From: Megalonaias nervosa
Taxonomy: Eukaryota; Mollusca; Bivalvia; Unionida; Unionidae
Direction: 5' to 3'
DNA: 64,000 nucleotides
Assembly (NCBI GenBank): GCA_016617855.1
Contig: JAECUM010006734.1
Span: 1 to 64,000 of the forward strand
Shown: one piece after another, positions 48,918 through 60,559 of the stretch
Position numbering within the stretch: position 1 is the first letter of the stretch
How the letters are laid out: each line of letters starts with the position of its first letter
Translations under genes and position numbers: made by a program
The notes under the pieces: model-generated
What the model was told of the DNA's origin: nothing
Databases searched by the model: none
What the model saw: only the letters and a program-made list of their open reading frames with translations

Positions 48918-50254
48918 TTAATAAGAAGTCATATAATTTGTTACATTTTCTTTTCAAACGACATTCTTAGTAAACCGCAATTAACAATATTCAAGGACAT
49001 TTTGATCAATGAAAATGTCATTTACGCCAAGTGGAAGCAGTACTTTAATAAATAAATACCAATTAACAAAATTTTTTATCAATTGAAATTTGCGTTCTAG
49101 TTCTATCTTTTAGTTCCTTTTAAGTGTAATCATCATAAATGCAATGTGTCCTCTTGTAACTAAACGTAAAATGTGTCAATCTACTGTAACAGCTATGTCC
49201 GCGAGCATTTCACTGAGAACCTAATTAAGTGCCCACCGTGTTTTGATATCGGACTAGCGGAAGTATCTGTTGCATTGTTGCACTAAATAAAAAGAGGGCA
49301 TCCTTTTCTATTATCACGGTAATTACATCTTCTGAATCAAATAAAGCAGGTGGAATTGAAAAAAAAGGTCAAAAGGCATACAAATCCTACAAGCTTAAGA
49401 ACCAGCGGCACCGGTCGCATGTCAGGTAACTCATTTCATTTGATCAATCGAACACTCTGATACATTTTATTGTGTACATATCTAATTAAACTACCTTAAA
49501 AAATCACCTATTCAATCATAAATGTGATTAAAGATAGCAAGGCAACCAAGCGAAATGAGTACTTGGCAAAAGAATGAGCTTTGCTTCACAGATATGGACC
49601 GTAATGGGGAAAAACGAGTTTCAGTGATTTCCTGAATTCGCACGTAGAGATATCCTCAAGCATGATAAGAAGTTTCACTTACTTTTGCAATGAAATCATG
49701 GCATGAATATTTTAGTAACTGAAAAATACAAAATTGAGTTTCGACGTAGACGACTGTCTGACGAAATAAATGTTATGTTTTTCATAAAAAGGAATCTTGT
49801 TTGGTAGTGTATCAACAGTCAGTCTGGTTCCCTGCATCATAGACTCCTAATTTAGTGAAATACTACTATACAACACTCTGGGAACCAGACTAATCAACAA
49901 CACAAAAAGCCGTGATGTAATACGCGAATGTTTTCGCATACCGTGTTTGGTTGTTGAAACCAGTTGTTTTCATGTTATCGATCTTTCAGATGTTGGATAT
50001 TTTGAAAATAAATGTGATATATAGATAATAACGAACAACTTTATCAGAAAAAGCGCTTTATTGACGATGTTTCTCGACTCAATTATAAAACGAGGATTTA
50101 GCCATTAAACAGCCCAGTTCCCTCCACCCCACCCTGCGGTTTTTTGGATGTCTAGCAGGTTTTTTGGAGGTCCCTCGGTAACTCGCGCCCTCACTTATAG
50201 TGCGGTCTGTGTTTTTGGACCCTGATGTGCGCGAGTTATCGAGGGAGAGGTGTA

Positions 50255-51639
50255 ATCTGAAGCAGCATAAAACAATTAACATCACTTTGATTCTGTCAGC
50301 AGGTTTGTTTGGCTTTAGTGTATGAAGTTTGCCCAGATGAATTTTACAACTGACATTATCAACCAAGACCTTGATTTGTTTATTTGCAAATATTACCACT
50401 TAGAAGAATTGGCAGGCAAAAATGCAGATTGTTTTGAACAGCACTGCTATGAACAACTGTATCACCAAAACAGAGACAAAAACCAATGACCTTTAATTAT
50501 TCCTTTGTAACCACAGCCACTTAAAAAGTAATGACACCTCTGAAGAACAATAACAACAGCAAAACTCCAACAAATAATGAGGTTGGTTACTGGTTTCCTA
50601 ATTTTTACAGGTCAAGCCAGTAGTGTCATTTGTAAACAGACTAAAGTACGTCACTAATTGCCACTGTAGTAATGAAGTCGATGGTGAATACCCATCGAGA
50701 TTAATCATTCTTTCTTCAAATGGAATAGTCATGGACATGTATAGCCAGTTCAAAAGTTTGTATTGGCTCTTTATCTACTGTGACAACCTGCATGATACCA
50801 ATAATGTCATAATGAGAAATCTTTTTAAGGGCTTCGATGTAGCAGTCGAGTAATCATTTGCACTGGAAGTTAATCCATAATGCCTGGGGTGAATGAGGTG
50901 TTTATCTTTGTCTTTAATACAACTAAGAGATAATCATTTTCCAGATCTGATTTGTTGAATTTTGATTTTGGAATCTGGTCATTTGCATAAACCTGTTATG
51001 AAAGACAAGCTCTCTTGAGAGACCACTTTTGTTGGCAGGAGGGTTGGTCTCTCAAAACAGGTTCAACTGTAGTGACAATGACAACAGTATTGCTGAAAAT
51101 TCAGGCTGACTCTAGAGGAAACCTGGATCCAATAACAATACATGGTCTCAAACTGCCACAAATATAATCCAGACAATGATCTCTGAAGAAAATGCAAAAC
51201 ATGTTCGTGGAACATATAAGGCGAGTATGAATGGCAACAACTTACTGTGAAAGGAATGATTTGATGAGATGGTGTGCATCCTGCAATATCTAAAAAATTG
51301 GAAATTACTCAACAGTTGTAAATTTTGTCTAGTTGCATGCTAAAAATTGAGTCAACGAAAATTCTCCCTCTTTTCAAATCCAAACTTCCTGACCAACTTT
51401 TGCACTGATTTCATATGAAGAATGAATATCATAGAACCTGATATTCTGGCACAATATGTAATGGTTGATCACCTCTGCTGTTGACAATTAAGGCATGCAT
51501 TATACCTGAGAAGATGCAATATTATCAAAGCACTCCAACTAAATTACATATGCCCATTTTACTAAAATGTCCTATTTCTGGCCTCTCTGTCATAAACCTT
51601 TACCAGACTTTCCAAATCTTACTGCCCTCCCCAACCCTT
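50255..51639. other. Intronic sequence, no recognised feature
   Basis: About 1.4 kb; nothing supported. Confidence 0.45.
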
Positions 51640-51920
51640 GCAGGTTTGGGGATGCAGAATAGGCCAGTAGACTTCAAAGAATAAATACACGCTGCAGGTT
51701 TGGGGATGCAGAATAGGCCAGTAGACTTCAAAGAATAAATACACGCTGCAGGTTTGGGAATGCAGAATAGGCCTGTAGACTTCAAAGAATAAATACACAC
51801 TGCAGGTTTGGGAATGCAGAATAGGCCAGTAGACTTCAAAGAATAAATACATGCTGCAGGTTTGGGGATGCAGAATAGTGCAGTAGACTTTAAATCTAAC
51901 TGCTCCTGCAGGTTTGGGAA
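51640..51920. repeat. 54-bp minisatellite
   Basis: Five units starting at 51640, 51694, 51748, 51802 and 51856 plus a partial. Unit: tgcaggtttggggatgcaga, ataggccagtagacttcaaa, gaataaatacacgc. Units differ at only a few positions. The 54-bp length keeps minus-strand frames open, an artefact of a unit divisible by three. Confidence 0.95.
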
Positions 51921-52002
51921 TCTAAGATTTGAAGTCTAGTGGCCAATTTGACATCAACAGATGTGCTCACCTCCTTGTCATCAGAGTCAACAAAATGAGC
52001 CA

Positions 52003-52190
52003 GGAGATGTGGTAGCACATTGGTTAGCATCCTGGATTCATGGCTGAAAGATTGCAGGTTCAAATCCTATCACTGGATCAGCTTGGGTCAGCTACAGACT
52101 GGCAAGGCAATTTACTCCCAACTGCCTCAGCACTAAATAACACATTTGTTTTGCTATGCCGTAAAACACGAAGCCAAACCAATCCAAATC
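52003..52190 (+). mobile_element. SINE family A, copy 7
   Basis: A box TGGTAGCACATTGGTTAGC, B box GGTTCAAATCCTATC, cttgggtcagctac, cagcactaaataacac and a gccaaaccaatcc tail. The tgtccttgggcaa block is partly deleted. Confidence 0.82.
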
Positions 52191-52740
52191 TTACTTGACA
52201 AATTCTGCCCAACAAAAAAAGCTGCATTTGTTGGTTTCAAGTAAGGTTTCCATGTTTGGAGCAACATTAATTGTTTGAAATATTGAGTGCAGTTTTATTA
52301 CAGCAGTGCCAGTTTTTATTTTGCTTTTGTTAAATAGATTTTACGATAAATCTGCACATGAACAGCTAGACGGGTGCAAGTCCAAGTAATACTGTCAAAC
52401 TCTTAACTAGGCTATTGTTAGCTCAGGGATGATTTTCGGATCGCAGAAAGTCATTTTAATTTGTTTTGCATCACACTGGACTAATTTGTTTTGTATTGAT
52501 CTCAAGGCAATACAGAAGCCCATCAGATAAATCTGAGCACTGATTCATTTGTGGGCCACAATAAATCAATCCCAGAATAATAGTAAAATGTGAGGGGCAC
52601 AAAATTAGTTTAGTTTGATCCTGCATAAAATAAATTCAAATAAACATCAATCTTAAGACAAGTGTGACTACTGTTATCAGACTACGACACTACTGTATTA
52701 AAGAGAATGTTAAGAAAAGAAAAAAAAATTACTTTTCACC

Positions 52741-53172
52741 ACGCCAAAACTAACTGATAAATACTCTTTGAAACATGGCTATGTATAAGTCATATTCTTC
52801 ACTATGCCCAAGTTAATTGATAAATATGCTTTGATACATGGCTATGTACCAGTCATATTCTTCTCCATGCCCAAGTTAATTGATAAATATGCTTTGATAC
52901 ATGGCTATGTACCAGTCATATTCTTCTCCATGCCCAAGTTAATTGATAAATATGCTTTGATACATGGCTATGTATAAGTCATATTCTTCTCCATGCCCAA
53001 GTTAATTGATAAATATGCTTTGATACATGGCTATGTACCAGTCATATTCTTCTCCATGCCCAAGTTAATTGATAAATATGCTTTGATACATGGCTATGTA
53101 TAAGTCATATTCTTCTCCATGCCCAAGTTAATTGATAAATATGCTTTGATACTTGGCTATGTACCAGTCATA
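52741..53172. repeat. 63-bp minisatellite with alternating variants
   Basis: Seven units spaced exactly 63 bp by the atgcccaagttaattgataa anchor (52804, 52867, 52930, 52993, 53056, 53119). Units end in either gtataagtc or gtaccagtc; along the array the order is T, C, C, T, C, T, C. The first unit is the most diverged. Confidence 0.95.
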
Positions 53173-53991
53173 AATGCATTTGGTGACCAATCACAATAAC
53201 AGTACTCTTTATTTTCGTAAACATGATGACCTACACTTAATCTTGTCCACACAACTGTTCGCAAAACATTTTAACTTGCAAGATGCAAAAACAACCCATA
53301 GCATTAAAGTTTTTATACTACATATACTGAGAAATACATTTTTTTCATTCTTCAGATTTTGAAATGCAGCTCCAGTGATATTTACTTAACTCTTCAATTT
53401 TTCAGTTGTATGTTTATGTTCAGCTGTGAAATGGATGAAACTAAACTAAAAGTCTCAACAACTAAAATATATTAACTTTAAAATGAAATCTACCAATATT
53501 GCTTGTCAGCATAATTTGTTTCAGATGTTGCTACATATGATATCAATAAATTTAATGTAAAGGATGGCCTCAGACACTGGAGAGAAAAAATTTCTTTGAT
53601 TACCCTAAAAGACACTATTGTTCCCTTTTATGACCATGAAAGAGACCATTGTTCTCTTGGGTTGAAGTCTATAAAAATCTTAATTGATTCTTACAAAACT
53701 GACAAAGTGATGGCAATATCCTCAGCGTAATTTGTGTACAACAGCTGCCAGCATATTCAATATCAATAACCCCAGGGACTTGGCCCCATGGTCATATCTG
53801 GGAAACTACTGAGAACTACACTGCAAAGCCATATACATGTACGTACTTACTTGGCACGAAAAGACAAATGCACATACCCAAAATGTGCCCCTGGGTCTGA
53901 TAAAGATACAAGAAAATTAGATTCTAATTTCTGATCAGATTTCCAATATTTTTAATAATATTTGAGAAGTATTCTGATGTTACAAACTAGT
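53173..53991. other. Intronic sequence, no recognised feature
   Basis: Nothing supported. Confidence 0.4.
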
Positions 53992-54129
53992 TACCATATA
54001 TACTCGTGCATGGATCAAGTCCCTCTGCAAAACAACATAGACCCTAATCTGCCATCACATAATACAATGGAAGATCTGCGTCTATACAGTTTACAGTTGG
54101 ACTTGACGTACAAGCAAATATATATGGTA
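53992..54129. mobile_element. Family M palindromic MITE, copy 7 (internally deleted)
   Basis: Both ends are clear (taccatatatactcg, atatatatggta) but it is only 138 bp; the central part is missing. Confidence 0.8.
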
Positions 54130-54304
54130 CTTAAATTAATTTAGCTCTTCCTGAATGGCACAAATATAATGACTGAAGTAAAGTTGTGCTCAGTTCTGGA
54201 CCTTCTCAAAAGCCTTGAACCGCTTTTGCCTAAGATAGTGAACCTAGTTGATCAATAAAATATATCCAAATCAATCCAAAAGAGAATGAATCAGTTTAGC
54301 ATGG

Positions 54305-54450
54305 TTCAGTTTGGGTGTTTTATTGCACAACAACACAAACAGATTATATATAGTGCCGAGGCAATTTAAGTGAAGTGGCTTGCCCATGGTGCACCATTGT
54401 AGCAGGTCTGGATTGATTCAATGGTAGGATCTGAACCTGCAACTGCATAA
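54305..54450 (-). mobile_element. SINE family A, copy 8 (truncated)
   Basis: On the minus strand: B box GGTTCAGATCCTACCATTG, gtgcaccatgggcaagccac tt, a shortened cactatata block and an aacaacaca tail. Confidence 0.7.
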
Positions 54451-54572
54451 ACTAAAACTTAGTTGTTTGTCTTCATCATCAGCACAGTGGCCGCAATCAC
54501 GTTTTATGACAATAGCACTATGTTGTATGCATTTGAACTGCATATAACAGATGATACATTACAACTGAATAC

Positions 54573-54825
54573 CAGGGCCCCGAGTGGCAGAGTGGTCTAA
54601 AGCGCTCACTGTTCGGATCACTAACATCTCACCTCTGTCTGTGTGGGTTTGAGTCTCGGGCTCGGCCAATGTGGGTATGTGAGAAAGCTTGCCGTTAGCT
54701 TCTCGTGGGTCGGTGGTTCTTTCCGATGTTTTCCTGGTTTCTTCCTCCACCATTTATACTGGCTGCCATGTATAGCCTATCTTGTGCTGAAAAATGGCGT
54801 TAAACCCTATAACAACAACAACAAA
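54573..54825 (+). mobile_element. SINE family B, copy 2
   Basis: Head cagggccccgagtggcagag tggtctaaagcg, B box GGTTTGAGTCTC, gcttgccgttagcttctcgt gggtc, cttcctccaccatttatact ggctgcc, tgctgaaaaatggcgttaaa and an (AAC)n tail. Flanked by tgaatac (54566-54572 and 54826-54832). Confidence 0.93.
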
Positions 54826-55306
54826 TGAATACTAAAAAGTGCATGTCCTCCATTGTAGAACCTTGCCAAATGCAGCCGGTCAGCCCCTTTCAATAACTAG
54901 ATAATTTAATGAAAGCATCAAACTGATAAATTACAAAAATTCGTTCAGTAAGCACTTAATTAGATTATGGTGCTTAATCTGTAAGAAAGCTGCTTACATG
55001 CTCAGATTGTGCTTTCTTAATATTAATGAATGTTACAGGTTCTATTATGCTTGCAGCAAATTAACTGTACACAATTTTCACATCCAAACCCATTTTAAAG
55101 GGGGGAATTCATTCAATTTACAGGTGATTCATGCAAATGTGCAAATCTTCCTAAAATCTGCTCTAAGCCCTGCTCTTACTCATTTATATAAGAAAATCTT
55201 TCTTAATTTATAAAAATATATGAAATTTTGTTACATGAACTTGGAGAAAGACCAGTGTAAAATATAAGCAAAGTCAAATTTTCTGAAATATTCTGGCGCA
55301 AAGGTA

Positions 55307-55310
<4 letters not shown>

Positions 55311-55373
<63 letters not shown>
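55311..55373. repeat. (TA)n microsatellite, 63 bp
   Basis: An uninterrupted TA run just upstream of a SINE B copy. Confidence 0.98.
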
Positions 55374-55376
<3 letters not shown>

Positions 55377-55406
55377 ACTCCCAATTGTGGACAAATTTCC
55401 CACATG

Positions 55407-55674
55407 TTTAGGGCCCCCAGGTGGCTGAGTGGTCTAAGGTGCTCAGCTTTACAGATCATTATCATCTCACCTCTGTCCACATGGGTTTGAGTCTTGGACT
55501 CAGCCATTGCAGGTAAGTGAGAAAGCTTGCTAGTAGCTTCCTCTGGGTCAATGGTTCTTCCAAGTGGGGGGGGGAGAGGTTTCATGGGTTCTTCCTCCAC
55601 AAGATGTATCAATTGTCATGCATAGCCTGTCATGGGCTGAAGAAATGACATTAAACCCACCAAACAAAACCAAA
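55407..55674 (+). mobile_element. SINE family B, copy 3
   Basis: Same layout as copy 2 with a G-run insertion (gtgggggggggaga) in the body and a caaacaaaacc tail. Flanked by ccacatg (55400-55406 and 55675-55681). Confidence 0.9.
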
Positions 55675-55681
55675 CCACATG

Positions 55682-56689
55682 GTGACCCACATAACTTAAC
55701 ATGATACAAGTACTGACACAAGGCCTATGGAAATAGCCCTTCCACTACCCATTGGTACTGAGCAACCTTGATTTACAAGCTAGAAAGATCTCTTATCTCT
55801 CCAATAAATACAGTGATGCATCAAAATTTTTACAATGGAGTAAATTACAGACCTGTCAAAAATTGCTATATTTTCCATGGTAAATTGAGTACTAACAGGG
55901 CTCAAAAAAGTTTCAGATGGGCAAATGTCTTCAAACTTTTACTTCTTCTACATCAATTTTACTCATCCTACAGGGTACATGATAACTCGTCCAATCAGAT
56001 GAGCATCATGAAAAAGTTATTTGCCCTTCCTAAGCCACCAAAATATCGGACAAATGGCATTTTCAATCCCTGACTACAAGAAACTGGATACATTTTATTG
56101 AATTTTGCTGATACTTTGTATAAGTTACAAGTAAGCAAGTAAATTCTGTTAAGGATGGCCTATGAAGATGAATGAACAAAATCACTGATAAATTAAAGTC
56201 CTACTTAGTTTCGACCCGAAACTGACAAAATTGATAAAACTGACAGAGATATCCTGAATATGATGTGTGTTTAAGAGCAGGATGTCTGAAAATATGACAG
56301 ACAAACCATTAAAAGATGTCAAAGTTTCTAATGTGTTGTCCAATACACCAATCACTTAATTAATTTAGCTATTCCAGGATGGGAAAATCAATTCACTAAA
56401 GGAACTGTAGTTACTACAATTTCTTGGCTTTCATTTTAGCCAAGACCCAATTTGAAGGAATCTTAACTGACCCTACCTTTATAAGCCACATTAATTGTTG
56501 AAATATCTGAATCTATCCAACTCAATCCAACGCAGGAGGTAATAATAATCTCTTAGTTTAAAAGTGCTGATCAAGTTTATCATGAAGCGGCAAGCTATAA
56601 TTATCATTAAACGTGAACAGCAATCTCATTCTTGAAACCTGTCACAACTCAATATTCTACCATAATTCTGATTGTTAGCTGGTTCCATA
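55682..56689. other. Intronic sequence, no recognised feature
   Basis: About 1 kb; nothing supported. Confidence 0.4.
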
Positions 56690-57109
56690 ATGTATGTAGG
56701 TAGTACTCAGCACAAAAGTGACTATGTAGTGCCAATAAAATGTAAAACTGAACGGGCATAAACATTTGGAAGATAAAACCTTCCAAATAAATCTATAAGA
56801 AATAAAAACTTCCAAATAAATGTTAACTTTGCACAGGATAAAACATAAAACATAAAAAGAAAAAAATTCTAAACAATGTTTATGAAATTACAAAAAAAGG
56901 TAACATTTAAAATTGCTAAAAGTGTCATTAAAATTTCTTGTATAAACTTCAATCTCTTAAAATTTCCAAGATATTCTCATGTGGTACAGCCTTGTACAGT
57001 TTCTTCAAGCAGGTCACATCAAACTATTCCTGTCTCAAAGGGTGAAAATCAACACACTCAACAAGAATGTGCTCCTCTGTCACTAGGCACTGGCACAGTA
57101 CACACTCTA
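56690..57109 (+). repeat. Family H interspersed repeat, longest copy
   Basis: Shares the gactatgtagtgccaata and gataaaaccttccaaata blocks with 17770-17880 and continues rightward with a region not seen in the other copies. Element class unknown. Confidence 0.4.
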
Positions 57110-59470
57110 TGGAAAAGTTACACATGTTATGTAGGCATTCAACACGGACTATTTCAGTAATGGGTATCATTTTTTAGAATCTGATTCTACATACCTTTAA
57201 GTGGCAAGTATTCACTTCATTTGGATTCTTATACATCCACATTCCTTTGGAAGGTTCTGACACCCCGAGAAGTGTAAACAACAAAATTAATGTTAAAGTA
57301 CGTAGAAATTTTTGGATGAAATAAACCTAAAGGTGTGATGCAGTACAATCTGAATTGAATGTTGCACACTGTGATGTCACAAAAAAAGCTATGCATATTG
57401 ATAAACAAATTCATACTACCCTATATTGTGATGATTCCATTCTTGATCCAAGTTTAGTACATGGCCACCATTGTAAAAGACTACAGAGAATGACAATTTT
57501 CATCTGGAAGTTTCTTGATTACAGTTATGGTGCAGAGCATTCAATAATAAGGATTGAATAGACTTTGGTAAAAGTAAATTAGTGTAAATTTTAAAAGAAC
57601 AATTTATATTTAATTTAAAATGAGTAAATGCATATACAGTCAAACCCACTTATCTCGACCTCGGTTATCTCGAGAACCCGTGTGTGTCAAGCACTTTGGT
57701 CCGGTCCCGAAAAAATCCTTCTTTGTTATGTTAATTTTTCACCGCTTATCTCGACCCCTGTTAAGTTGATAACCCGGTTATGTCGGGCATAAGTTTCAGT
57801 CCAAAGTAACATGTGGACCCACTTAATTCAACGAAATGCAACTTTTAACATCCATCTCAGAGAAATTTTACAAGAAATGATCCGGCATTTCGGCTATAAC
57901 CGGTACGTCATACTGGCAAAGATGGAAAAAGTTGGTACAAGACCAAATTTTACTGGTACAAATGCTAATCAACCAATCTCAACAATGCATGGTTTATCAC
58001 TTACACAGAGTGGAGAAAATTATCATGTAAACAATACTTTAGAGTACGGAATGCATGCATTTCTGACCTTTACGTAAGCTGCATTCAAAATGGACATTAT
58101 CGCATGTCCACACCACGACAATATATTTCGTCCCACACAGCATCGCAAATTTGATCTTATCTATAACTCGAAAAATTATCAGTAACATCATTAAATGTAG
58201 CTATAAATACCTAATTTGTTTTACACAATATATTTAAAACAAATTCGGTAATAATTAAAGTGTTTTCATGCTTGGTGCGAGCCTTCAATTTCTGAATGGC
58301 TAGATCATGTGACTCACAATAATCTATAAATAAAAACCCGCAAAACTCCAAACTAAGCTGCCCCGCCCCCATTGGTTATTAATTTGTTTTGAACAAGAGT
58401 AAATAAAAGCACCAACGGTATTTTTTTTTTTTAAAAAGTCTATAGCGCCCAGTATTTTTTTAAATGAAAATGGTGATCGCTGTACCATGATTGCATATCC
58501 TTCAACACAAACGGAATGAAGCAGAAGGCGAATGATAGGATTAAAATTTGAAACAGAAAGAAGAGTGCTTTCATTTGTGTTGTTTTTATCTTGAATTTCA
58601 AAGTCTTGCAATCCATCAAAGAGATTAACCGACTCTCCTTCTGGAGCTGTATTCTTACCGACGATCACTTATCAAAGTCGGGAGGGATATGGGACTACAA
58701 CTGTATGAATGGAATAAGTTGTCTTCTAACTGCATGAATGGAATATGTTGGCTTCGTACAGAATTTGATGCTGAGACAGTTAACTTTAAAGACTTGAAAC
58801 ATATTTTACAGTTTGTCGGTACATGAATACCGACAGCCCCGTCTTTTTCCGGTACAGAAGCAAAATTTATCGGCAAAAACCAGCATATACTGGTGTAAAG
58901 GAACCTCTGACGATCAAACAAAAAGATTGATTTTCACGCACAATATTGGTCAGTTACATTGTGCTGCTAGTCCCTAGTCAACTATAACTAAAGAAAACAC
59001 TTTCAAAAAAAATAAGTATAGTCTTACATGTACATGTACTTCAATTGGCCTAGATTTTGGATAGGGTGAGAAAATCATGGTCTTGCTGAGGCTACCAAAG
59101 GGATGAGGTAATTCACAGGGAAATAAAAACAACTTTAAACCACTGACATTCTTGCAGTAACTTATTGTTGTACAAATATGTGACCTGTTACTTAATCTCA
59201 TTTAAAAGACCTCCAATCTTCTTTTTCTCCAACCAGGTATGACTGAATTATTATTTTTTTTGTGCATTAGAAATGCCATTTGTTTTTAGAAATAAAACTC
59301 CTCATTTTTGGTACTTCAGACGCATAATCATTGTTCTGCAGTAGATTTATCAACTAAACCCTGACATCTTGGGACCCGGCTGTGTCGACGATTTTTTGAC
59401 ACCACCGACATAATTGAGATAACCAGGTTTGACTGTTCATGACTCATGTGACTTTTACTATAGTAGAGGT
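57110..59470 (+). mobile_element. Family F TIR element, copy 3, split by a pogo-like element
   Basis: Left part 57110-57636 and right part 59436-59470. Together they match the continuous copy at 37010-37591 (inverted). The right part reads ttcatgactcatgtgacttt tactatag, the inverse of the left end aaaagttacacatgttatg, so F has terminal inverted repeats. Confidence 0.83.
57637..59435. mobile_element. pogo-like non-autonomous element nested in family F
   Basis: Ends CAGTCAAACCCACTTATCTC and, inverted, CAGTCAAACCTGGTTATCTC; the first 10 bases match perfectly and most of the next 10. TA precedes the left end; the right flank is TT, so one side of the expected TA duplication has probably mutated. 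CAGT ends fit the pogo/Tigger group. 1.8 kb, no recognisable transposase on either strand. Confidence 0.85.
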
Positions 59471-60007
59471 TTTCCCTTCAGGAAGTATGCATCAGTCAGG
59501 TATGTGTTAACTGGCTGAAACGTGGTCTGGAAAGCAGATAGCCAAGTACAAGAAGACTTAGGTTTTCTTAAAGATACAAAAGGTGATAATCAACAGTGCA
59601 TAATACCATGTATTAAGTTTATTCTTTGCGCTGTTCCAATTTTTTTGTTTATTTTTCTTAGTATGGTAGGACATTGCATTTTACTGCAAAATAATACAGG
59701 TGACACTCAATTTACACCACAGATGTGTTCCTGAGGATATGGCATAAATTTAAATTGGTTTAAGTCTTAAGTAACTGTGCTCTCTCAGTGAGCAATGAGA
59801 TGCACATGAATGCACATACATGAGCTGCATGTAAGTCACAGCACATGATGTCAGCAATGGCATAAAAACAAATACAGTGGCACAAATTGAATGTTATAAA
59901 TGGTGTTAAAATGAAAGTGCATAAATTAAATAGTGTATAGTGAGCATCACTTGTACTCAAATAATGAGATATTAATGATACATATGAGTAACCTTGAGCT
60001 GAAGCTC
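59471..60007. other. Intronic sequence, no recognised feature
   Basis: Nothing supported. Confidence 0.4.
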
Positions 60008-60229
60008 TACCATATGTATTCACTTATAACTGAAGTCTAATTGCAAACTGCACAGATCCAGATCTGCCATCATATAAATCTGTGGCAGGTATGGATCTGT
60101 GCAGTTTGTTAGGAGTAATCAGTAGAACAAACAACACAGACCCCAATCTGTAGGTGCATGATGCTACTGCAGAAGAAGATCTTTGATGTTTGCAGTTTGA
60201 CTTGACTTATGAGCAAGTATATACAGTAT
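60008..60229. mobile_element. Family M palindromic MITE, copy 8
   Basis: Starts taccatatgtattcacttat and ends gagcaagtatatacagta. Complete interior. Confidence 0.82.
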
Positions 60230-60559
60230 ATTGGCTCTAACATAACAGTGTATGTAAACTGAAGGCAATGTTACAATCATGATTTGAGTGTCTGGATGGG
60301 ATCCATGTTTTTGTCAAGCTTTGACTTACAAGTTTATCTCTGGCCTGAATTACTTCAACTTAAGTGGATTTCTGTGCAAGCCTAAATTGCATATGTGACC
60401 TGTCTGAGAAACATCATTTTTGTGTGGGAAAGTTCAGTCTTTAATCCAACCCTATGATGGTTTCCTGTAAAATTTCATCTGAATCTAGTGCTATCTGCCA
60501 TGGGTGCATCACAAAGGGCCCCCACTCACTATAATTAAATTTGCTCTGTAGTGCCTTTC

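Larger units (their letters stand above)
47600..50252. mobile_element. pogo/Tigger-like non-autonomous DNA transposon
   Basis: Terminal inverted repeats CACC(A/T)CTCCCTCGATAACTCGCG with one mismatch in 24 bases, flanked by TA (47598-47599 and 50253-50254). Subterminal motifs (ataactcgcg, cttata, gggtc) also recur inverted at both ends. TA target and this TIR style fit the Tc1/mariner/pogo supergroup. No transposase was found in the ~1.57 kb that remains after removing the nested insertion. A 12-bp hairpin (agtctggttccc, 49821-49832 and 49880-49891) lies in the right half. Confidence 0.85.

Noticed and set aside
51600..51852. Repetitive protein-like frames with an 18-residue period
   Set aside because: Produced by the 54-bp minisatellite, whose unit is divisible by three; several frames are open at once.
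58324..58921. Two minus-strand frames inside the pogo-like element as transposase pieces
   Set aside because: No helix-turn-helix or DDE/D motif characteristic of pogo proteins could be seen.
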